Both the position numbers and the translations under genes were made by a program. From Halobellus captivus (lineage in GTDB: Archaea > Halobacteriota > Halobacteria > Halobacteriales > Haloferacaceae): a DNA stretch of 64,000 bases. Within the stretch, counting starts at the first letter, position 1, and the number at the start of each line of letters is the position of its first letter. The stretch spans positions 1 through 64,000 of the forward strand of contig NZ_RDQE01000002.1 in assembly GCF_003697845.1 (NCBI RefSeq), in the 5' to 3' direction. This document shows, piece by piece, positions 1 to 7,929 of the stretch. The notes below the pieces were generated by a model that was not told where the DNA came from, searched no databases, and saw nothing but the letters and a program-made list of their open reading frames with translations.

Positions 1-436
1 TCTGTTCGATCTTTCACGACTACGCCGATCGGATAAGCTTCGCAAAGTCATGGATAGATCGCTTCCTATCTATTCAAAAGTTATGACTATCACTAGCGCT
101 CTCGTGAACGTCGGGTTCGCTCGCTCACTGGGTTCGCTTCGGGAACCGCTCCTCGAAAACCCTGGAGGGAAAAGCCGACTCCGCCGTCTTCGACGGCTCC
201 GTCGGTGAAACGCCTCGCGGTGCTCGGCGTCTGCTGGCGTCGTCTTCAGTCGATCTGTGAATCCGCTCCTCGACCCGCACGGCTCCGCACCTCACGCCTC
301 CCCAGCCTCGCGGGCTCCTCGCGGCCTCCGGCCGCTCGGAGGCGCGCCACCGCGGATCGGTGCTTCTCTCACCTGTAACGAGCGATCTGGTTAACGGAGA
401 ACGGTCGGGAGAACGCGTACGATCCCTTCGGGAGTC
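1..436. other. Left-edge intergenic region without a gene
   Basis: No convincing coding frame is visible here. The first ~110 bases are less GC-rich than the rest of the window. The following part is made of GC-rich stretches of the kind often scattered between haloarchaeal genes, including half of an inverted repeat pair (see 285-351). The cyclophilin gene ends at its right edge, reading leftwards. Confidence 0.5.
285..351 (-). repeat. Dispersed GC-rich intergenic repeat, copy 1
   Basis: The reverse complement of this stretch starts GGTGGCGCGCCTCCGAG and ends GAGGCTGGGGAGGCGTGAGG, and the same start and end occur in direct orientation at 6080-6175. The middle differs: copy 2 carries about 29 more bases. 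Both copies are intergenic. No open frame covers it in a coding-like way. Confidence 0.7.
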
Positions 437-1003
437 CTACTCCTCGACGGTGACCCGGTCGATCGAGACCGTGTCGCGCGGCTCGTCGTTGCGGCCGGTC
501 GGCACCGAGCCGATCTCCTCGACGACGTCCATTCCCTCGATCACCTGGCCGAAGACGGCGTGTTTGCCGTCGAGGTGTGGCGTGGCGTCGAGCGTGATGA
601 AGAACTGCGAGCCGTTGGTGTTCGGCCCGGAGTTGGCCATCGAGAGGATCCCGGGGCCGTCGTGAGTCAGATCGTCGTGGAACTCGTCGTCGAACTGGTA
701 GCCGGGGCCGCCGCGGCCGGACTCGAGCGGGTCGCCGCCCTGGATCATGAAGTCGTCGATGACGCGGTGGAAGACGTTTCCCTCGTACAGCGAGTCGCCG
801 CGGACCTCGCCGCTTTCGGGGTCCTCCCACGTGTTGGTGTCGCGGGCGGGGTCGGCGTCGGCGGCGGGGTCGTGACGGGCCAGCCCGAGGAAGTTCTCGA
901 CCGTCCTCGGCGCGCGGTCGGCGAACAGCTCGATGACGACGTCGCCGTGGTTGGTGTGGAGCGTTACCTGCGGATTGTCTGGGTCGTGGACGTCTCGTGC
1001 CAT
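437..1003 (-). CDS. Cyclophilin-type peptidyl-prolyl cis-trans isomerase
   Basis: Cytoplasmic foldase of 188 residues that isomerises X-Pro bonds. The cyclophilin fold is recognisable from the start: a strand with [23 protein letters not shown], then [15 protein letters not shown] (the catalytic Arg region), a long [22 protein letters not shown] stretch forming the active site, and [18 protein letters not shown] near the C-terminus. The start chosen is the ATG giving [12 protein letters not shown]; an upstream ATG would add 24 residues outside the family. It is acidic and has no signal peptide. It is divergent from the UspA gene, with an 80-base gap that must hold both promoters. Assignment is secure; which proteins it acts on cannot be told. 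Confidence 0.93.
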   Translation of the reverse strand: MARDVHDPDNPQVTLHTNHGDVVIELFADRAPRTVENFLGLARHDPAADADPARDTNTWEDPESGEVRGDSLYEGNVFHRVIDDFMIQGGDPLESGRGGPGYQFDDEFHDDLTHDGPGILSMANSGPNTNGSQFFITLDATPHLDGKHAVFGQVIEGMDVVEEIGSVPTGRNDEPRDTVSIDRVTVEE

Positions 1004-1083
1004 GGTCCGAGACAGGACGGCCCGCCGGAAAACGCTACCCATCCGCCGGTAGCGTTTTGCGCCCGGCGGGTCCATCTCCGACC

Positions 1084-1521
1084 ATGTACGACGACATCCT
1101 CCTGCCGGTCGCGCCGGGCAGCGCCGCGAACGCCGCGGTGCCGCACGCCCGGAGTCTCGCCGAGCGCTACGGCGCGACGGTCCACGTCGTGAGCGCGGTC
1201 GACACGCTCGAACACACGCTCGCGGGTCCGCGCGCCGGCGCGTTCTCGGAGCGGGTCGAGAAGAGCGCGGAGCGACGCGTCGAGACGGTGACCGAGGAAC
1301 TCGAGGCGGCCGGGATCGACGCCGTCGGCAGCGTGATCCACGGCGAGCCGCTCGCCGTGATCGAGAACGCGATCGAGGACACGGGAGCCGACATCGTGGT
1401 GATGCCGACCCACACGCGGACCGGGCTCCGACGCGTCCTCCTCGGGAGCGTCACGGAGAAGGTCGTGCGAACGTCGTCGGTGCCGGTCGTCACGGTTCCG
1501 ATGGCCGAAAGCGAGGCGTGA
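1084..1521 (+). CDS. Universal stress protein, UspA family
   Basis: A 145-residue single-domain UspA protein. It begins [18 protein letters not shown], the usual first beta strand and loop. It ends with the nucleotide-binding signature: a GxxxG-like [36 protein letters not shown] segment, where G-(2)-9-G-S/T binds the ATP phosphates. It is probably a cytoplasmic ATP-binding stress protein. Its TGA overlaps the GTG start of truA by one shared GTGA, so the two are very likely co-translated. The specific stress is unknown, as haloarchaeal genomes carry many paralogues. Confidence 0.9.
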   Translation: MYDDILLPVAPGSAANAAVPHARSLAERYGATVHVVSAVDTLEHTLAGPRAGAFSERVEKSAERRVETVTEELEAAGIDAVGSVIHGEPLAVIENAIEDTGADIVVMPTHTRTGLRRVLLGSVTEKVVRTSSVPVVTVPMAESEA

Positions 1522-2405
1522 TCCGGGCGTTCCGGGTCGCGTACGACGGCCGCGAGTTCGCCGGATTTCAGCGACAGCCCCACGCCGAGACGGTCGAGGG
1601 AACCCTGCTCGCCGCGCTCTCGGAGCACGGATTACTCGAGCGCGGCGACGGCCCGACCCACGCGACGCCGCCGGGGTACGCCGCCGCGGGTCGGACGGAC
1701 GCCCGCGTCTCCGCGGTGGCACAGACCGTCGCGTTCGAGGCGCCGGCGTGGCTCACGCCGCGCGCGTTCAACGGGCAGCTCCCCGGTTCGATCCGGGTCT
1801 GGGCGGCCGCCGACGTCGAGGCGGGCTTTCACGCCACCCACGACGCGGTCCGGCGGACGTACCGGTACTTCCTGTACGCGCCGTCCGGCGGGTCCGACGC
1901 GGACCTGGTCGGATCTCGGGCGACCGCCATCGACGACGACGCGGTTCACGGGGCGCTCGCCCGGCTCTCCGGCGAGCACGACTTCCACAACCTGACCGGC
2001 GACGACGACGGAACGGTTCGAGACCTCCGGGCGAGCGCGACCCGAGCGGGCGACTTCCTCGTCATCGAGGCGACCGCGGGCGGGTTCCCGCGGGCGCTCG
2101 TCCGTCGCCTCGTCGGAACGGTCGCGGTCGTCGGCCGAGGGACCGCGGCTCCGGAACTCGTCGACCGACTCCTCGCCGCCGATCCGGTCCCCGGCGAGTA
2201 CGGCGTCGGTCCCGCGCCGCCGGAACCGCTCGTGTTGTGGGACGTCGAATACGACGGCGTCGACTTCGAGACCGACGAGGAGGCCGCCGAGAGCACGGTC
2301 GCCGCGTTCGGCGAGCGTCACCGTGACGCCCGACGGGTCGCGGCGGCGACCGGCGCGATCCGGGACCGGATCGAGGGATCCGCCGACGGGTCACTCGGGA
2401 GGTAG
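1518..2405 (+). CDS. truA: tRNA pseudouridine synthase A
   Basis: Makes pseudouridine at positions 38-40 of the tRNA anticodon arm. The 295-residue protein has the N-terminal strand RAFRVAYDGREFAGFQRQP, the catalytic motif AAGRTDARVSAVAQ (Asp of GRTDxxV is the nucleophile), the segment YRYFLYAP, and the C-terminal RRLVGTVAVVGRG helix that is typical of TruA. It starts with GTG, overlapping the uspA stop codon; no ATG fits better without losing the first strand. It has a haloarchaeal acidic C-terminal tail of about 50 residues beyond the core. It converges on the regulator gene that ends at 2435. Confidence 0.95.
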   Translation: MIRAFRVAYDGREFAGFQRQPHAETVEGTLLAALSEHGLLERGDGPTHATPPGYAAAGRTDARVSAVAQTVAFEAPAWLTPRAFNGQLPGSIRVWAAADVEAGFHATHDAVRRTYRYFLYAPSGGSDADLVGSRATAIDDDAVHGALARLSGEHDFHNLTGDDDGTVRDLRASATRAGDFLVIEATAGGFPRALVRRLVGTVAVVGRGTAAPELVDRLLAADPVPGEYGVGPAPPEPLVLWDVEYDGVDFETDEEAAESTVAAFGERHRDARRVAAATGAIRDRIEGSADGSLGR

Positions 2406-2434
2406 CGCCGAGCGGATCGGAGCGAGGCGAGCGA

Positions 2435-3004
2435 TCAGTCGCTCGCGGACCGTCCGCCCATCGGGCCGACCGTCGCCTCCGTCGGGTCGGCGACCGTCTC
2501 CATCGACTCGACGCGTACCATGAGGGTGTCGCCGTCGACGTCGGCGGCGTCGACCACTCCGGAGACGCGGAGCCCCGAGGCGGGCGTCGGCCCCACCGTC
2601 ACGCGGTCACCCTTCTCGAAGGGCCGGGCAGAACCGCACAACACGACCTCCGCGCGGCACAGTTCGGGGTTGTTGACGCTGGAGAGCTCGATATCGCGGA
2701 CGGTGATCCCGTCGACCGGCGACCCGTCGTGAACGACGGGGACCGGCTCGGCGTCCTCCATCCGGTCCAGACCGAGGGTCTCGTAGGCGTTCCGGGTCGG
2801 CGTGTACCCTCCGTCCGGGCCCGGAACTCCCTCGACCAACTGGAGCGAGCGGAGGCTCCGCATCCGATTGCGAACGGTTCCGGGATTCCGGTCGATCGCC
2901 TCGGCGATCTCCCGCCCACAAACGACGCCGTCCTCGTCGTCGACGAGGTTCACGAGCGAGGTGAGGATCCGCTTCTGACTCGAACTCAACTGTATTGTTG
3001 ACAT
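2435..3004 (-). CDS. Winged-helix transcriptional regulator (haloarchaeal Rrf2-like group)
   Basis: A 189-residue DNA-binding protein. Residues ~5-70 form a winged helix-turn-helix that begins SSSQKRILTSLVNL and contains GREIAEAIDRNPGTVRNRMR as the recognition segment, followed by the wing LQLVEGVPGPDGGYTPT. The rest (about 80-185) is a beta-rich domain with a single Cys in NPELCRAEVVL, which I recognise from haloarchaeal proteins usually labelled Rrf2-like but cannot name further. The start chosen is the ATG giving MSTIQLSS; longer versions read through AT-rich promoter DNA. The region just upstream is unusually symmetric (see 3010-3055), which suggests autoregulation. Targets are unknown. 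Confidence 0.75.
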   Translation of the reverse strand: MSTIQLSSSQKRILTSLVNLVDDEDGVVCGREIAEAIDRNPGTVRNRMRSLRSLQLVEGVPGPDGGYTPTRNAYETLGLDRMEDAEPVPVVHDGSPVDGITVRDIELSSVNNPELCRAEVVLCGSARPFEKGDRVTVGPTPASGLRVSGVVDAADVDGDTLMVRVESMETVADPTEATVGPMGGRSASD

Positions 3005-3009
3005 GTGCG

Positions 3010-3055
3010 TTAGGTGGCCAGATTCCTGTATAAACGTTTGGTTATAAACACCTAA
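3010..3055. promoter_or_regulatory. Symmetric operator-like region before the regulator gene
   Basis: TTAGGTG at 3010-3016 and CACCTAA at 3049-3055 form a perfect inverted repeat. Nested inside are TATAAACG and GGTTATAA, which serve as TATA-like elements. It lies 6-51 nt upstream of the start codon of the winged-helix gene read leftwards, so a dimer bound here would cover its promoter. Inference from symmetry only. Confidence 0.4.
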
Positions 3056-3275
3056 TACACTTGTATCTGTATTCAATATCGCATAATTCTTTACGAATAG
3101 GTTCCATCGTCCGGAAAGCACGAACGTGTGGTTTTCCTCGTCCCACGGAGCGGTTTCCGTCGACCTCGGACGGGAACCCGCCGGCTCGTGATCGACCGGC
3201 CGATCGGGGAGCCCTCCGGCGCGTCGGATCCCTCCGATCCGTCGAAGAACGACCTTAAACGATACCCACGGAGCG

Positions 3276-3283
3276 TATTTATG
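3276..3283 (+). promoter_or_regulatory. TATA-like element for nadE
   Basis: TATTTATG is centred about 29 nt before the ATG at 3309. This spacing implies transcription starting within a few bases of the start codon, so a leaderless mRNA. Confidence 0.5.
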
Positions 3284-3308
3284 CCTCCGTTCGGGACGGC
3301 GAGACGCC

Positions 3309-4247
3309 ATGGACACCTCCACGCGTGCCGACCCGGAGAGCGGAACGGAGAAGGACGGTGACGGCCCGTACCCGTCCACGCGGGTCGGATCCGACCGCGA
3401 TTCGAATCCACGTCCCGACGACAGGGGGTCGGCGGCTGCCCCGGCCGCCCCGGGCGATGCCGTCGACCCGGCGGCTGAGCTCGAGGATGCCGTCCCGTTC
3501 GTTCGCGAGACGGTCTCGTCGGCGGGCGCGGAGGGCGTCGTGATCAACATGAGCGGCGGGCTCGACTCGACGGTCACCGCCGCGATCGCCGTCGAGGCGC
3601 TCGGTACCGACCGGGTCTACGGACTGATCCTTCCGTGTAACAAGATCGGTGCCCATCACGCACGGGACGCCGAGGAGCTCGCGGAGGCGCTCGGGATCGA
3701 ACACGACACGGTCCACCTCCAGCCGCTTCTCGCGCAGTTCGGGAACGTCGCGCCCGACCGCTTCGGCCTCCACGACGAACCCACGCTCGTCGGGAACGCG
3801 ATCGCGCGGCTGCGCATGACGCTGGCGTACCTCGCCGCCAACGCGACCGATCGTCTCGTCTGTGGGACGACTAATCGGACCGAGCACCTCCTCGGCTACC
3901 TGACGAAGCACGGCGACGGTGCGGCCGATCTGCTTCCCATCGGACACCTCTACAAGACCGAGGTCCGGGCGCTCGCCGAGACGCTCGAGGTTCCCGGGTT
4001 CGTCCTCGAGAAGCCGCCGACTCCGGGACTGCTCGCCGGACAGCGCGACGCCGACGACCTCGGAGCCGACTACGACGTGATCGATCCCGCGTTGCGGCTC
4101 GCCGTCGACGAAGGGCTGGCGGCCGACGAGGTCACCTCGCGGCTCGACCTCGACCGCGAGGTCGTCGACGACCTCCTCGCGCGGTACCGGACGACCGAAC
4201 ACAAGCGGACGGTGCCCCCGATGCCGAGCGACCGGCGATCGGCGTGA
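3309..4247 (+). CDS. nadE: NH3-dependent NAD+ synthetase
   Basis: Catalyses the last step of NAD+ synthesis: nicotinate adenine dinucleotide, ATP and ammonia to NAD+. The 312-residue protein has the ATP-pyrophosphatase P-loop SGGLDST at residues 82-88, the GLILPCNK segment, the GTTNRTEHLLGY motif, and KPPTPGLLAGQRDADDLG near the C-terminus. There is no glutaminase domain, so it uses free ammonia. An unusual N-terminal extension of about 50 acidic, Pro/Ser-rich residues precedes the fold. Its length is uncertain, because the leaderless-type promoter supports the ATG at 3309. It converges on the M28 peptidase with a 28-base gap. Together with NAD kinase at 7930 it covers NAD(P) production. Confidence 0.95.
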   Translation: MDTSTRADPESGTEKDGDGPYPSTRVGSDRDSNPRPDDRGSAAAPAAPGDAVDPAAELEDAVPFVRETVSSAGAEGVVINMSGGLDSTVTAAIAVEALGTDRVYGLILPCNKIGAHHARDAEELAEALGIEHDTVHLQPLLAQFGNVAPDRFGLHDEPTLVGNAIARLRMTLAYLAANATDRLVCGTTNRTEHLLGYLTKHGDGAADLLPIGHLYKTEVRALAETLEVPGFVLEKPPTPGLLAGQRDADDLGADYDVIDPALRLAVDEGLAADEVTSRLDLDREVVDDLLARYRTTEHKRTVPPMPSDRRSA

Positions 4248-4275
4248 TTCGCCCCGTTACTCCCGCTCCGCCGGC

Positions 4276-5694
4276 TTACTCCCACGCCGCCGGCCACAGG
4301 TCGGCCGCGCGCATCCCCTCCTCGAAGTCCGTCTCGCGGAACGCGTCGGCGAGCGCGTCCGGGTCGAGTCGCTCCGGATCGCGGTCGGCCGCCGCGAACT
4401 CGGCGACGAGCAGCGCCGTCAACGTCGCGTGTTCGCGCACGTTCCGGTCGTCCACCTTGTCGCGCGTGTCCGCGTGGGTGTGTCCCCACCCGCGGCCGCG
4501 CTCGTCGGAGTCGCTGTGGAGCTGGAGCGCCGGCACCCCCCAGCGGACGAACGGCCACTGGTCGGAGAACGGGTGCGGGTCGGACTCCATCGAGATCGGT
4601 CGGTTGGTCGCGTCCGACACCGCCGCCGCGACCGACCGCGCCGTCTCCGAGGTGTGTGTCAGCGCGCGGAGGTCGCGGAACCGTCCCGCACCGTCGACGT
4701 TGACCACCCCGCGGACCGAGTCGAGACCCGTCGTCTCCGCCAGCCGCTCGGCCCCGAGCAGGCCGACCTCCTCGCAGCCGACCGCGACGACGTCGACGCC
4801 GATCGGGAGATCGGCCGCCGAGAGGATCCCTGCGGCGGTCACGACCGTGGCGATCCCGCAGCCGTTGTCGAGCGCCGCCTCCGCGATGTCGTGGCCGTCG
4901 TAGTGGGCGAGGAGGAGGAGCCGTTCGTCGGTGTCCGGGCCGGCCCGTCCGATCACGTTCCGCGACTCCGCGGCCCGGAACGACGCCTCCACGCCGAGTT
5001 CGACGCTCGCGACCGGACCCTCGGCGTTCGCGGCGTACTCGCGGAGCCAGTCGCCCGTCTCCGCCGAGACGCCGACCGCCGGGGCCGCAGCCGGCTCGCC
5101 GAACGTGAGCGAGCCAGTCGGGGGAAGCTGTCCCTCGACGTGGTTGACGAAGACGAACCCGACCGCGCCCGCCGCGAGCGCGTGCCCGAACTTCTCCATG
5201 CGATGGACGAACCGTGAGTCCCCGGGAGTGGTCGTCGACGCGACCGCGACGTTCCCGGCCACGTCCGCCTCGTCGATCTCCTCCGGCGTCCCGTATCCCA
5301 CGTCGACGAGTTCGCCCGTGACCGTCTCGGCCGGCGAGTACGGGAGCGCCAGCGCCTCGAACTCGCGCGTCCGCTCGGTCCCGTCCCGTCCGGGAACGGC
5401 GACGCGGAGGTCGGCCCCGCCACGCTCCCACGCCGTCAGCTCGAACGCGTCGGTCCGGACGTCGCGGAGTCCCGCGCGCTCGAAGGCGTCGTCGACGAGT
5501 TCCGCCGCCCGCCGTTCCCCGTCGCTGCCGGCCATCCGGCTCCCGATCGCGGTGAGGTCGGTGAGGAAGCGCCAGGGCTCGTCGGCCGCCCACGTTCGCG
5601 CGAGTTCGGGCGCGAGTTCTTCGTGCCGCTTCCTCACCCGATCGACCGCGTCCGGGTCCACGCCGTTCGGGTCCGAACGGTCCGAGTCGTCCAT
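4276..5694 (-). CDS. M28-family zinc aminopeptidase with PA-like insert
   Basis: A 472-residue M28 peptidase. Residues ~30-110 are the N-terminal part of the fold. A protease-associated-like segment follows (about 110-240), containing GDSRFVHRMEKFGHALAAGAVGFVFVNH. The co-catalytic zinc core has LLAHYDGHDIAEAALDNGCG (His and Asp ligands), AVGCEEVGLLGA (Glu base and Glu ligand), VNVDGAG (Asp ligand) and a late His ligand in GHTHADTRDKVD. No signal peptide or lipobox is seen, so it is probably cytoplasmic, although many relatives are secreted. Substrate is not predictable from sequence. Confidence 0.88.
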   Translation of the reverse strand: MDDSDRSDPNGVDPDAVDRVRKRHEELAPELARTWAADEPWRFLTDLTAIGSRMAGSDGERRAAELVDDAFERAGLRDVRTDAFELTAWERGGADLRVAVPGRDGTERTREFEALALPYSPAETVTGELVDVGYGTPEEIDEADVAGNVAVASTTTPGDSRFVHRMEKFGHALAAGAVGFVFVNHVEGQLPPTGSLTFGEPAAAPAVGVSAETGDWLREYAANAEGPVASVELGVEASFRAAESRNVIGRAGPDTDERLLLLAHYDGHDIAEAALDNGCGIATVVTAAGILSAADLPIGVDVVAVGCEEVGLLGAERLAETTGLDSVRGVVNVDGAGRFRDLRALTHTSETARSVAAAVSDATNRPISMESDPHPFSDQWPFVRWGVPALQLHSDSDERGRGWGHTHADTRDKVDDRNVREHATLTALLVAEFAAADRDPERLDPDALADAFRETDFEEGMRAADLWPAAWE

Positions 5695-5826
5695 GCGAAC
5701 CCGTTCCGGGCGTCCGGGTTAACCCTGTGGGAATCGGCGGCAGGCGGTGTGGACGCCGTGAGAGCGGTCGCCCGACGGCCAGCAAAACGCTACGTTAAAG
5801 TGACGCCGTCGGGTATCTCGAATCGA

Positions 5827-5897
5827 GCACCGTTGGTCCAGTGGTAGGACATTAGCTTCCCAAGCTAATAGCCCGGGTTCAATTCCCGGACGGTGCA
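5827..5897 (+). tRNA. tRNA-Gly (anticodon CCC)
   Basis: A 71-nt cloverleaf. The acceptor stem GCACCGT pairs with ACGGTGC, followed by discriminator A. The anticodon stem TTAGC/GCTAA closes the loop TTCCCAA with anticodon CCC. The T arm carries GGTTCAATTCC. CCA is not encoded. A TTAAAG element about 35 nt upstream (near 5793) resembles haloarchaeal stable-RNA promoters. Confidence 0.96.
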
Positions 5898-6079
5898 TTT
5901 CTCGAACGTTGTGAGAGAGGTCTCTGGACGGGAATTGAACCGGAATCAGGCGTGCCCGCTTCGCGGTATTCGACTGGTGGGTCCAATTGCCGAACGGTGG
6001 TTCCGTTGAACCCCCAATGGGCGACAGATCTTGGCCCGTTGCGGTCAATATAGGCGAAGAAACGGGCGATCCGTTTTGC

Positions 6080-6175
6080 GGTGGCGCGCCTCCGAGTACC
6101 CGGGAGGGCACGAGGAGCCCGCGAGGGACGTCGCGAACGAAGTGAGCGACGAGGCTGGGGAGGCGTGAGGTGCGG
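6080..6175 (+). repeat. Dispersed GC-rich intergenic repeat, copy 2
   Basis: It begins GGTGGCGCGCCTCCGAG and ends GAGGCTGGGGAGGCGTGAGG, matching the reverse complement of 285-351 at both ends. The middle holds an extra segment with GCGAACGAAGTGAGCGAC, a motif common in haloarchaeal spacers. Confidence 0.7.
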
Positions 6176-6202
6176 GGTCGTGCGAGGTGGGACTCAAAGG
6201 GG

Positions 6203-6297
6203 CACTCGCGAGGGCGACGCTCGAGGAAGTAAGGACCGCAGGAGCGAACGAAGAGAGCGACGAGGACCGCAGCGAGTCGCGCAAGCCCTCGCGAGTG
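6203..6297. repeat. Inverted repeat with 13-bp arms
   Basis: CACTCGCGAGGGC at 6203-6215 is the exact reverse complement of GCCCTCGCGAGTG at 6285-6297. The 69-nt loop is purine-rich and contains several CGAGGA/GACGAGG units. It could fold as RNA or be the edge of an old repeat; nothing shows transcription. Confidence 0.5.
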
Positions 6298-6492
6298 GGG
6301 CTTTGGAGACGGCCACCGCGCCAGCAACGATCCACTCTCGATCAAACGATCCGTCCTACACGCACGCTTCAATCATCGGTTGTTTCAGAGTAGTCTGTGA
6401 CGGAGAGGACTTCAACGGAGCGTGGTCGGTGTCACACTCCGGCTGTACCCCGTTGGCCGCGCGTACGTGCATGATCCGGCACCGCGGAGTCC

Positions 6493-7809
6493 TCAGAAGA
6501 TGTTCGCCTGCCGGTAGACGGAGATCCCCTCGTTCGTGATCTCGTAGGGTTTCGTCTCCCGGGAGTGGTTCGCGTCGCGGATCTTCTGGATCTCGACGGC
6601 GAGGCGCGTCTCACGGAAGTCCGACCCGCGGACGTACTGGAGGACGAACACGCCGTCGGTCAGGTACTCGACGAGGCCGTACCGCGAGGCGTACGGCGTC
6701 CCGTCGCTCGCCTCGGAGGTGAGAAGCGTCGTCACGCCCGCCTCCTTCAGCAGCCGGGTGAACCCGAACACCTCCGAACGCCGCTTGGCGGGGTGGTCGT
6801 ACATCATCTCGAGCAGCGAGACGGAGTCGAGGACGAGCCGGTCCGCGCCGAAGTCCGCGATGAGTCGGGTGAGGTCGTTGCGGATCGACGCCAGCGAGTT
6901 CGCCATCTCGATGGGGTCGAGGGAGACGACCGCGAGCGTTCCCTCCTCGGCGTACTGCCGGAAGGGCCAGCCCTTCTCCTCGGCGGTCGAGAGGATCGAC
7001 TCCCGGCTCTGTTCGAGCGTGATGTACACGCCCCGTTCGTCGGACTCCAGCGCCTCGTTGAGGAACTGTAACGAGAACGTGGTCTTCCCGGTCCCCGCGC
7101 CGCCGATGACCGTCAAGAGCGACCGGCTCGGGACGCCCCCGAGGATCATCGCGTCGAGCCCCTCGATCCCGACGTCCGTCCGCTCGATGTCGGAGTCGAA
7201 CTCCTCGGCGTCCGCCTCGTCGAACCCCGTCGGCCCGTCCGCCGTCCCGTCCCCACCGCCGCCGCTTCCACCGCCGAAGGGATCGCCCTCGCCGAAGGAG
7301 CCGCCGCCACCTCCGAACGGGTCATTCTCACCGAAGGAGCCGCCGCCACCTCCGAACGGGTCGCCCTCGCCGAAGGAACCGTCTCCCCCGCCGCCGAAGG
7401 GATCGTCGCTGACGTCGGAGCCGTCCGCACCACCCCCGCGGCCCGGATCGTCGTTCTCGTCCCCTCCGTCGACCGCCTCGCTTCCGTCGTCACGATCGCT
7501 CCCGTCGACCGCCTCGCTTCGATACCCACCGAACGGGTCGCTTTCGGCGGTTTCATCGTCCTCGTTCCCATCGACGTCCTCCGGGAGAGCCGACTCGTCG
7601 TCTCGGCCCGTCCCGTCGTCGGCCGTCACTTCGGCTTCGTCGGATTCGTTCCGTCCTCCATCATTGCCGTCGTCCTCGTCGTCGTCCTCGTCGTCGTTCT
7701 CGTCGCCGTCCGTCTCGTCGGTACCGTCCCCCTCTGGAGCGTCGTCACCCTCGGATCCCTCGTCGAGTTCCCGCAGCGCGCGCTCGAACCAGTCTTCCTC
7801 CTCGCTCAT
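6493..7809 (-). CDS. KaiC/RadA-like RecA-superfamily ATPase with long disordered acidic N-terminus
   Basis: A 438-residue protein. Residues 1 to about 205 are disordered: Asp/Glu-rich runs, then three to four tandem DPFGGGGGSFGE-type repeats of 13 residues. About 206-438 is a single RecA-like domain. It has Walker A GGAGTGKTTFSLQFL, Walker B RLVLDSVSLLEMM, a KaiC-type EQSRESIL segment, and the C-terminal KPYEITNEGISVY strand found in haloarchaeal KaiC/GvpD/RAD55-like proteins. It has one ATPase domain, unlike two-domain KaiC, and no kaiA or kaiB lies nearby. The start chosen gives MSEEEDWFERAL, the last ATG before the acidic tail. It is divergent from nadK. Role is unknown; signalling or scaffold functions are possible. 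Confidence 0.8.
   Translation of the reverse strand: MSEEEDWFERALRELDEGSEGDDAPEGDGTDETDGDENDDEDDDEDDGNDGGRNESDEAEVTADDGTGRDDESALPEDVDGNEDDETAESDPFGGYRSEAVDGSDRDDGSEAVDGGDENDDPGRGGGADGSDVSDDPFGGGGDGSFGEGDPFGGGGGSFGENDPFGGGGGSFGEGDPFGGGSGGGGDGTADGPTGFDEADAEEFDSDIERTDVGIEGLDAMILGGVPSRSLLTVIGGAGTGKTTFSLQFLNEALESDERGVYITLEQSRESILSTAEEKGWPFRQYAEEGTLAVVSLDPIEMANSLASIRNDLTRLIADFGADRLVLDSVSLLEMMYDHPAKRRSEVFGFTRLLKEAGVTTLLTSEASDGTPYASRYGLVEYLTDGVFVLQYVRGSDFRETRLAVEIQKIRDANHSRETKPYEITNEGISVYRQANIF
7262..7405 (-). repeat. In-frame 39-bp tandem repeat inside the KaiC-like gene
   Basis: Units at 7282-7320 and 7321-7359 differ at only a few bases, and a diverged third unit follows to about 7401. They encode the 13-residue Gly-rich DPFGGGGGSFGE-type units. 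The low divergence suggests recent expansion or slippage. Confidence 0.75.
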
Positions 7810-7929
7810 GGTTCGGGGCGTCCGTCCGGGATCGCCATGTACCGGGCAACGGGGGCCGCCGGCTTGAAACTTTCCGGCGGCGGCAACGAGGTCCATACGC
7901 TTTTACTCGGGGCGGCGAAACTCGCGAGC

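Larger units (their letters stand above)
5898..6492. other. Gene-free spacer with structured repeats
   Basis: No coding-like frame. It contains an inverted copy of part of the tRNA-Gly T arm (5930-5942), the second copy of a dispersed GC-rich repeat (6080-6175), and a long inverted repeat (6203-6297). A long minus-strand open frame here is only a read-through of the tRNA gene and the repeat. Confidence 0.55.

Noticed and set aside
1-436. Possible C-terminus of a gene entering from the left edge
   Set aside because: No frame has haloarchaeal codon bias over a useful length, and the dispersed repeat at 285-351 occupies much of it.
5719-6372. Minus-strand frame of 217 codons over tRNA-Gly
   Set aside because: It contains the typical translation of the reverse strand of a tRNA gene (RPGIEPG.. 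LPLDQRC) and repeat sequence; no coding bias.
7262-7405. Possible repeat array or mobile element
   Set aside because: The 39-bp units lie in frame inside the KaiC-like gene and code for a disordered linker.
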